A DNA stretch of 64,000 bases from positions 35,733,475 to 35,797,474 of the forward strand of contig JBANSL010000009.1 in the NCBI GenBank assembly GCA_037127255.1. The letters are read 5' to 3'. This DNA is from Persicaria tinctoria (Eukaryota > Streptophyta > Magnoliopsida > Caryophyllales > Polygonaceae). Positions 56,801-64,000 of the stretch are shown piece by piece (position 1 is the first letter of the stretch; every line of letters begins with the position of its first letter). The notes below the pieces were generated by a model. That model was not told the origin of the DNA. It did not search any database and saw only the letters and a program-made list of their open reading frames with translations. Made by a program: the position numbers and the translations under genes.

Positions 56801-57024
56801 GAGAGAATTATCCTTACACAACCTTAGGGTATGGGTCCAACCTCTGATAGCCTTGGCTTGAAGAAACAGGAGCTGCACCGAACCCTAGCGTTCACTACAC
56901 CCTTAGATTGGAACAACTTCATGTTGATTCCATGATTTTGGTATGCAGCCTTCATAGCCTACGTGAAAGGCTTTCCCCCAACAACGTACATATTCTTCAC
57001 TCGGTTTTTCAATATAATTAACCC

Positions 57025-57825
57025 TTAAAATACAAAAAAGGAGAGGTGAGAACGGAGGACATCTAGAATGGCAGCACTGGGATGGCCCAAGCGTGCATGC
57101 CACAGGCTAGACGACGATGCCGAGAGGGCGACCGGGCACGACTGACTGGATGCATGAGGGGGTGTGACAGGGTAGAGCTCCTCGGTGCTGTTACATCTCA
57201 TGTGAGTAACCCCCGTAGTAAGATCATTCACAGAGAAACCAAATGGATCAAACGCAAGAGAAACGTTATTGTCAGTAGTGAACCGACGGACAAAGATAAG
57301 TTTTTTGACAATCTTTGGGGCAATGAGGACATTGTTAAGGTGTAGTGGGTGGGTTGGGGTCTGTAATTTGGCGTGGGCAATCCCCGAAGTAGCAAGACGA
57401 CCACCATTGCCGACGATAATAGAGTGTGCAGGGCCTTTAAAGGAAATAGATGAGAGGTTACCTGAGGAGTTCGTCATGTGAGAGGTGGCACCAGTGTCCA
57501 TGTACCAAGAAGAGTTAGGAGATGTCGGCTGCATAGAGGAGAAGGCGTGATGCCCATCAAGCGGAACATAGCCTTGATCACACGATGTCAGATAGGCCTG
57601 AAAACCGGCATGTCGAGGGGCAGGAGAGCCGAAGTTCATCCAATGGGGGTTGAAGCCAGGCACCGAGGACCACCATCGAGGGGCGGCGTTCCAAGGACGA
57701 GAGCCACCAGTCCACGTATGTCGCGGCCGCTGCATAGAGTTGCGGACGCTGCTGCTGGCGATGCCTATGTCGCGGCCGCTGCATATGTCGCGGCCACAAC
57801 GAATGTCATGTGACGAGGAGGACAT
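57025..57825 (-). pseudogene. copia protease and pre-integrase, gag missing
   Basis: The frame starts near 57825 with a short repetitive N-terminus (CGRDICSGRDIG, coded by repeated GTCGCGGCCGC units) in place of gag. It continues through SSWYMDTGATSHMTN (protease with the DTG site, about residue 112) and HLNNVLIAPKIVKKLIFV to SLWHARLGHPSAAILDVL (start of the integrase zinc region). The second half of the zinc region (CxxC) is lost where the frame degenerates near 57025. Confidence 0.75.
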
Positions 57826-58274
57826 TTTTTTTTATCTAGAGAAAATAGGTCGGGGTTCGAATCTGGAGAGCGAGCAGCTTGGTGGCGACTAGCGGATCTA
57901 CGAGCGAGGGAGGACATGAGAGCGAGAGGGACAACGATAGCAAGCAGGAAGAAGAGACGGGGTGCCGGCGGCGGTCGTGGAGTCCGGATCTGGGACGCAT
58001 GAGGGAGATGTGGTGGTCGGAGGTGGCTGCGGAGATGAGTTTTACGAGCGAGGGAGAGTTGCTACGCGAGGGAGCGAGAGAGAGAGACAGAGGAAGAGGA
58101 TGACCGGAGAAAGGAGAGGACGGGGCTGCGGTGACCGACGCTGTGGTGACCGGCGACGGTGAGGAGTTCGTGGCGGCGACGGGATCTGGACAGATGAGGA
58201 GGAAGACGGCGGGGGCGGCGGAAATTTTGGAGAAAAAGAATTAGATTTGATTAAGGGTTCTGTGAGGAAGAAAA

Positions 58275-58287
58275 GGTTGTGATACCA
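58275..58287 (-). promoter_or_regulatory. Primer binding site variant of the copia
   Basis: The minus strand reads TGGTATCACAACC directly after the LTR end ...TTCTACA. The first eight bases match the tRNA-Met primer site; the remainder differs. Confidence 0.7.
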
Positions 58288-58344
58288 TGTAGAATGATAG
58301 AACTGATGTAAAGTCCTCCTTAAGGGTTTCATTCATTAGACAAT
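58288..58344 (-). repeat. LTR end (R/U5 side) of the copia
   Basis: The plus strand begins TGTAGAATGATAGAACTGAT at 58288. About 57 bases match, in inverted orientation, the sequence at 53941-53997 at the other end of the element. On the minus strand a TATA-like CTATATATATG lies at 58355-58345. The outer LTR limit could not be found. Confidence 0.6.
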
Positions 58345-58890
58345 CATATATATAGGTTACAGGAGATTGGGCCTTTTGGCGCACTATACAATATGTCATC
58401 TATGTAATCTATCAGTTAGTTTAAAATCAACTTAGGTTATGTTTTGTTATTTAATAGTTTATTTTTTTTCACCCTTTGTGTTTAGTGCTATCTAGATCAA
58501 ATTGTTTTCAAATGATTTATAATTGGTTAATTTCTAAAAAGATCATTCGAATTGGTTGTACGTATTACGTTGTGTGCATAGATGTACATGCACTCGTAGT
58601 TCAACACATAAGTCTAATGGGGTTCTATTATAAAATCAATTGATGATAGAAAGAGTAGCCCACCCTGCTATCACCCGCTTATATATCAAACTTGTTTTTT
58701 GTTTATACTTTTGACGTGAGATTAATTTTGATTTCTTAATACCACAAACAACAATTTAAAAATTAACCTCTGTCTTTTTAGAACATCCATAAAAAAATTT
58801 TTACCCTACTTGATTTTATTTTTAAAGGTGATAAACCTAAAGAAAAGAGGGTAGGAGAAAGAAGTAGAGAGATAAGAGGGGTAATTTATG
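58345..58890. other. AT-rich DNA, partly LTR of the copia
   Basis: The first part is probably U3 of the copia LTR. No coding region is supported, and no second LTR copy is available to set a boundary. Confidence 0.35.
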
Positions 58891-59200
58891 TGTTTATTGG
58901 GGTTCCAATGAACTCTTTACAAGAGAACTAGGGTTCTCAAAAGCTTATCCAATACTCTCTTGGAGTTTATCTATACGAAAAGATAAATAAAAATATATTT
59001 GATATATAATTTGTGGAATTTGAGATGAATGAGAAGCTTTTAATAGCTTGATCTTATTCAATCTGACTTCATTTACATTGAGTGCATACCTATTTATAGA
59101 GGAGGATTCATGCATACATTGTGTGTATGTGTTCGAGCATGAAATTCGGGAGGGAATTCAGAAGGTGGTTCATTCACCTTAGATAAAAAAGTGCATAACA
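58891..59200 (-). repeat. 3' LTR of the right-hand copia (predicted, 310 bp)
   Basis: On the minus strand it starts TGTTATGCAC right after the polypurine tract. It has a TATA box TCTATAAATA at 59100-59091 and probably ends CCCAATAAACA at 58891. TTATG (58886-58890) would be the target duplication. The end is inferred because the partner LTR is not in view. Confidence 0.6.
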
Positions 59201-59209
59201 CTCCCCCTT
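59201..59209 (-). promoter_or_regulatory. Polypurine tract of the right-hand copia
   Basis: The minus strand reads TTCAAGGGGGAG immediately before TGTTATGC. A second, similar AGGGGGAGATTC lies at about 59362-59372 near the pol end. Confidence 0.75.
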
Positions 59210-59384
59210 GAATAATCACCTTCTGTCGTGACTCTTAGGGGTTAGACAAAAATTTGCTTTTGTCATACGCATTGTTAATGCTGCCTCATTAAAAACCTTG
59301 TCAGGAAAAAATCAGTGGGATAAAAACCTGAACGAAGAAAAAAAGAGTGCAGCGCGTATGAATCTCCCCCTGAGTTTGACACGC

Positions 59385-60487
59385 TTAATGAGCTTCTCGA
59401 AGACGACACATTCCGATCTTGCGCACTAGTTGTTCGGACCTCTTTGGCGGCAAGGACTTTGTGAACAAATCAGCGAGGTTCTCATCTGATCGGATTTGTT
59501 GGACTTCAATTTTCCCTTTCTTCTCAAGCTCGTGAGTAGAGAAGAATTTTGGTGATATGTGTTTGGTCCGATCTCCTTTGATATAGCCTTCCTTTACTTG
59601 CGTAACACAAGCCGAGTTGTCTTCGTATATCACAGTTGGTTTGCCTTTGATTGTCTTGATTCCAGACTCTCTCTGTATGTACTTTATCACCTTTCTGAGC
59701 CATAAATATTCTCTACCAGCTTCGTATAATGCTATCAATTCGGCATGGTTTGACGATGTCGCGGTCAAAGTCTGCTTTGTGGATCTGATAGGTATCCTGC
59801 ATTTGCATAACCAACAAGAGTTGCATTTGAACATTTTTGGTAGCACAGGCCAAGATCACGTGTGCCTCTAAGGTAATGAAACAAATGTTTGATTTCGTTC
59901 CAATGCCTCCTTGTAGGGGCTGAGCTGTATCTCGATAGTAAATTTACAGAGAAGGCAATGTCAGGCCTTGTATTGTTGGCTAGGTACATCAAGGCACCAA
60001 TAGCACTTAGATATGGTGTTTCTGGGCCAAGTATTTCTTCGTCATCTTCTCGAGGTCTGAATGGGTCATCATGTATATTAAGGGAGCGAACAACCATAGG
60101 TGAGTTCAAAGGGTGAGCTTTGTCCATGTGAAATCTTTTCAAAATTTTCTCAGTATAATTTGATTGATGGACAAAGATTCCATCTTTTACGTGTTCAATT
60201 TGCAAACCGAGACAGAACTTGGTTTTCCCAAGATCCTTCATTTCAAATTCCTTCATCAAGTACCTAGCTGTACTTGCAATCTCATTCGGGGTTCCAACAA
60301 TGTTTAGATCATCAACACATACTGCAATGATGGAAAACCCCGGTTTGTATCTTTTGATAAAGATGCATGGACATCTCGAGTGGTTCTTGTACCCTTCCTT
60401 CAAAAGGTACTCGCTAAGAAGATTGTACCACATTCGCCCAGATTGTTTCAATCCATATAATGATCTCCTCAACTTGATGGAGAACAT
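59385..60487 (-). pseudogene. copia RT second half and RNase H, with altered catalytic residues
   Basis: 60487-59765 contains RRSLYGLKQSGRMWYNLL and IIAVCVDDLNIVGTP; the usual YVDD is CVDD here, with both aspartates kept. RNase H begins LVGYANAGYLSDPQS; related elements have GYADAGYLSDP, so a catalytic Asp has become Asn. A frame change near 59800 leads to TLTATSSNHAELIALYEAG and DRTKHISPKFFSTHEL and ends LREAH at 59385. The altered Asp, if real, would cripple RNase H. Confidence 0.8.
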
Positions 60488-60662
60488 TTTTCAAGGCTTT
60501 GATTTGCAAGATTCAGGCAATTTTAGTCCTTCAGGGACTTTCATATAGATGTCGGTGTCAAGTGACCCATACAGATATATGCAGTCACGACATCCATTAA
60601 GCGCATATGTAGCTTCTCAGCCATTGCCAGGCTAATCAGAAATCTTAAGGTAGTTGCATCAA

Positions 60663-62900
60663 CTACCGGTGAATACGTATCTTCATACTCAATTCCTGGC
60701 AGTTGTAAAAAAAACCTACAAGCCTTGCCTTATATCTTGCTACCTCATTTTTCTCATTTCTTTTTCTCACAAAGACCCACTTATAGCCCACTGGCCTTAT
60801 CCCCTTTGGTGTCTGAGTTACAGGATTGAAAACTTCTCGCTTCTCGAGTGATTTTAATTCAGCCTGAATCGCTTCTCGCCATTTAGGCCAATCTTTCCTA
60901 CGACGACACTCTTCAACTGTTTTTGGTTCAGTATCGTCGTCTTCTGCCATTATTTCAATTGCTACTGAATAGGCAAAGATTTCATCGACAATGACATCTT
61001 TCCTGTTCCACTGTGTTCCTGTGGATACATAGTTTATGGAAATTTCATAATTGTTGATTGTTCTATCTTCTTCAAGAAGACTCTTTTTTTCATCTTGTTC
61101 AACAAGATTCTCTTCTTCCGAGGAATCTGCTTTTTCTTTCAAGATATCCTCTTTATTGACCTCTTTGCCCTCGTTATTTGGCTGGACTATTATGGGATTA
61201 CCAATCATGCCCTTTTGGCTTCTCGGTTGTCTTGGTTTCAAATCCTTTGAACCAAGTGGTCTACCTCGCCTTTTACGTACAACAGATTCATTAGCGATTG
61301 ACTTATTTGGTAGATCCATAGGTACTTCAATTCTTACAGGGGCATTTACAACAGGTATATGTGACTTTGTCACTTTTGCTATATCAGTAAATGCATCGGG
61401 CAACTGATTAGTGACTCCTTGCAAATGAATTATCTTCTGTACCTCTTGTTCACACACTTTTGTTCGAGGATCGAGATACGAAAATGACATGGCATCCCAG
61501 GGGACCTCACCTTTACTAGGATTAACTTTGTTCTTTTCTCTCCCTAGAGTTAGGAATGTATATTCATCAAAATGGCAATCAGCAAATCTTGTTGTAAATA
61601 GGTCACCTGTTGTTGGCTCAAGATATTTAATAATTGAGGGGGATTCAAAACCAACATATATTTCCAGTCTCCTTTGAGGACCTATCTTTGTCCATTGAAG
61701 TGGTGCAATTGGGACATAGACGGCACATCCAAACATCTTTAGGTGCGACACATTCGGCTCCTTGCCAGACACAAGTTGCACCGGAGAATATTTATGATAT
61801 GCAGTTGGCCTGAGTCGAATCAAGGCTGCAGCGTGTAATACTGCGTGTCCCCATGCTGATGATGGTAGCTTGGATTTCATCAGCAATGGTCTAGCAATCA
61901 ATTGTAATCGTTTAATTAATGATTCTGCAAGACCATTTTGAGTATGTACATGTGCTACTGGATCCTCAACTATAATCCCAATGGACATGCAATAGTCATT
62001 AAATGCTTGGGAAGTGAATTCTTCTGCATTATCCATACGGATTTTCTTTATTGTATAATCTGGGAATTGTGCTCTTAATCGTATGATTTGATCAAGGAGT
62101 TTAGCAAACGCAACATTTCTTGTCGAAAATAAACTCACATGTGACCATCGTGTAGATGCATCTATTAGCACCAAGAAGTAACGAAATGGTCCACACGGTG
62201 GGGCAATTGGCCCACATATATCCCCTTGAGTTCGTTCTAAGAAAGCAGGAGCCTCAACTGCTATTTTATTTTTCGAGGGCCTAGTGATCAGTTTGCCCAA
62301 CGAGCAAGCAGTACAATTGAGATCACTTGTCTGGATAGCCCTCTTGTTCTTTAATGTATGACCAAGTGAATTCTCAATGATTCTGTGCATCATCACTGTA
62401 CCTGGATGGCCCAATCTGTCATGCCAGAGGGTAAAAATCTTATGGTCATCCATACTTGGTCTATTTACCATATTAACCTCAAATGGACTAATGTAGGTAT
62501 AATATAGCCCAGAGGAAGAAGCTGGTAGTCTTTCTACCACTTTCCTTTTGTTAGATACGTGTGCTATCAGGCACAAGTATTCCCTTCTATTTTCATTCAT
62601 AGTTTCAATATGAAAACCATTCTGACGCACATCCTTAAAGCTCAATAAATTTCTTTGAGACTTGTTGGAGTATAATGCGTCTTTTATTACCAATTTTGTC
62701 CCTTTCGGAAGCAAAAGGCAAGCCTTTCCAGATCCTTCGATCATCTTTGCCACACCTGATATCATGTTGACATTTCCTTCAAAGATTGTCAACTGAGTGA
62801 CGTATTCCTGGTTTTTCAGGAGGGTGTGGGTTGTTGCACTGTCCGCTAGACATTGATTCTTATAATCAGGCTTAACTCCAGATGGATTCATGACTTTCAA
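60663..62900 (-). pseudogene. copia protease, integrase and RT N-terminus
   Basis: A 745-codon frame. The protease site is CLADSATTHTLL (about residues 17-28), a DSA variant common in this copia group. The integrase zinc region has LWHDRLGHPGTVMMH and CTACSLGK; the core keeps D, D and E in VLIDASTRWSH, IRMDNAEEF and QNGLAESLIKRL. A basic AT-hook-like RKRRGRPLGSKD follows (about residue 520), then an acidic linker. RT starts WPKWREAIQAELKSLEKREV and VGYKWVFVRKRNEKNEVARY, and the frame is lost in an eight-T/A run near 60705 right after KARLVG. The start at 62900 is the first Met; protease sequence may be fused to gag upstream. Confidence 0.85.
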
Positions 62901-63055
62901 GAATTAAGAAAAATACAGAGTTAGACATTATATTACATGGTAGAAATTAAACTTACACAAATATCTTACATCACATGACGGATATCTTACATTACATGGA
63001 TAACGCAACGGAATATATATTACAAGCATCCTTAATTTATTTCATGCATAGAAAT

Positions 63056-64000
63056 TTAAAAGCTAGTGCCTTCATCTTGGCCAAATCCATCACCAAGCTC
63101 ATTACCCATGTAGTCATTGATATTCAGGTCATCTGGCATTAGTGGGGTATTAGTGGCAACAAAGTTTGTTTCCATATCCTTCCCTTTTTCCTTGAGAGAG
63201 GCATGATACAGCTCACACAAGCGTCTTGCTGTACGACACACTTTGGCCCAATGACCAGTCATCCCACACCGGTAACATTGTGACTTTGGTTTTTTTGGGG
63301 TTTCTGTGGAACCCCTCTGGACCTTTGGCTTCATCCCCTTGAAGAATGATTCTCCATGGTTGCCTTTCTTATGGAAGAAGTGGTTTCTCCCATAGCTTTG
63401 TTTAGGATTGTTGCCACGATACTTTCCCCTTTTGTACCCCCGTGAACCTTTAGGGTCATTACCCCCTTTTGGGTTGGCATTCATAGCATCAACAGCATTT
63501 GCTTCGGGGTAAGGTGTTGCGCTAGGGGGCCTCGTGTTGTGGTTTCTCATCAGGAGCTCATTGTTTTTCTTTGTCACTAGCATTACATCTATTAGTTCAG
63601 AGTGCTTCTTAAAGACACTTTGTCTGTATTGTTGCTGTAACAACACATTAGATGCATGCATTGTGGAGAATGTCTTCTCCATCTTTTGCCCATCTGTGAT
63701 CTCATGACCACATAGCATCAGCTGCGACGTGATTCGCTGCACAACGGAGCTATACTCCCTGATATTTTTGAAATCTTGAACTCTTAAAGAGTTCCATTCA
63801 TATAAGACCATTGGGAGTAAGATATTCTTCTGATTGTCATATCTTTCATTCAGATTCTCCCATAGTTCTTTGGGATCTTCCACCAATAAATATTCAGATT
63901 TCAGGCTTTCATGAATATTGTGGCGAATGAACACAATGGCTTGTGCCTTCTCTTGTGGAGTGGTGGTATTGTTAGCCTCAATGGTCTTTTCAAGACCTCT
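63056..64000 (-). pseudogene. copia gag with zinc knuckle (partial, cut by window edge)
   Basis: The frame runs 63934-63056 and gag sequence continues to the edge. It contains the gag domain (KELWENLNERYDNQKNI, FKNIREYSSVVQRITSQLML) and a basic Gly/Asn-rich linker. The knuckle is CYRCGMTGHWAKVC (C-x2-C-x4-H-x4-C). The C-terminus (GNELGDGFGQDEGTSF) ends at TAG near 63056, about 155 bases before the first Met of the protease frame. Gag would form the particle and bind element RNA. Confidence 0.8.

Larger units (their letters stand above)
53993..58344 (-). mobile_element. Scrambled Ty1/copia element
   Basis: On the minus strand: LTR end (58288 rightward), primer site (58275-58287), short leader, protease and pre-integrase (57825-57025), a plus-strand LINE fragment (56205-56800) where the integrase core should be, then integrase end, RT and RNase H (56170-53993). 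Gag is almost absent. The 3' end runs into an inverted LTR piece instead of a normal 3' LTR. At least two stops and several frame changes break the pol. Confidence 0.8.
58891..64000 (-). mobile_element. Ty1/copia element running off the right edge
   Basis: On the minus strand: gag with zinc knuckle (from beyond 64000 to 63056), protease-integrase-RT frame (62900-60663), RT and RNase H (60487-59385), polypurine tract (59201-59209) and 3' LTR (58891-59200). The 5' LTR lies outside the window. It has a frame change near 60700 in an A-run, a TGA near 60490 and a frame change near 59800, so it is inactive but otherwise well preserved. Confidence 0.85.

Noticed and set aside
1..64000. CRISPR arrays, bacterial operons, riboswitches or rRNA
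   Set aside because: The sequence is plant nuclear DNA; the repeats seen are transposon ends, microsatellites and palindromes without regular spacers, and no rRNA was recognised.

Overview
The window is nuclear DNA of a flowering plant, most likely a eudicot. The evidence is the density and type of plant transposable elements (Sirevirus-type and other Ty1/copia elements, an Athila-like Ty3/gypsy relic, CACTA, hAT, Stowaway and Tourist elements, plant LINEs with zf-RVT and RNase H tails) and one multi-exon plant gene of the HIPP (heavy-metal-associated isoprenylated plant protein) family. The species cannot be named from sequence alone. Only one gene looks intact and host-encoded: the HIPP gene at 40624-42583 on the minus strand (three exons, 588 residues, CaaX end). 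Almost everything else is mobile DNA in various states of decay.

Layout. 1-15694: a minus-strand Sirevirus-like copia element. Its 5' LTR is at 14643-15694, its tRNA-Met primer site at 14628-14640, then gag, pol and an extra env-like ORF at 7403-9127. Its 3' LTR (1712-1845 visible) is cut by one CACTA element (1-1711, continuing off the left edge). Its interior is cut by a second, complete CACTA element (1909-7125, ATA target duplication) that carries captured host-gene pieces, including a recognisable Sec61 alpha fragment. 15695-18490: sparse sequence with one exon-like block and a LINE scrap. 18490-22276: an Athila-like gypsy relic with gag, protease and an integrase tail but no reverse transcriptase, peppered with CGACGTCG-centred palindromes. 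22365-24470: two LINE 3' ends, the second split by a 393-bp MITE. 24623-25693: a 1.07-kb hairpin element. 28420-29710: a Stowaway MITE and a CGGGT-rich hAT element. 30522-34302: a plus-strand copia with few lesions. 37690-38860: a LINE tail holding a TRIM-like insertion.

40624-42583 is the HIPP gene. 43974-45754 holds a Tourist-type MITE and then a striking foldback element (44479-45627) whose arms carry eight separate AACGCGGT/ACCGCGTT palindromes around a tandemly repeated GC-rich core, all between 127-bp direct repeats. 46110-52657 contains LINE relics on both strands, two hAT elements that both carry tRNA-like pol III promoter boxes, two Stowaway MITEs and a 322-bp tandem duplication. 53405-58344 is a scrambled minus-strand copia with an inverted LTR junction at its 3' end and a LINE fragment in place of integrase. 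58891-64000 is another minus-strand copia running off the right edge.

The elements do not form a pathway. The biology is nested transposition, host-gene capture and hairpin formation beside a single HIPP gene. Candidates for something not routinely described are the palindrome-studded foldback element, the palindrome array in the gypsy relic and the Sec61-capturing CACTA element.
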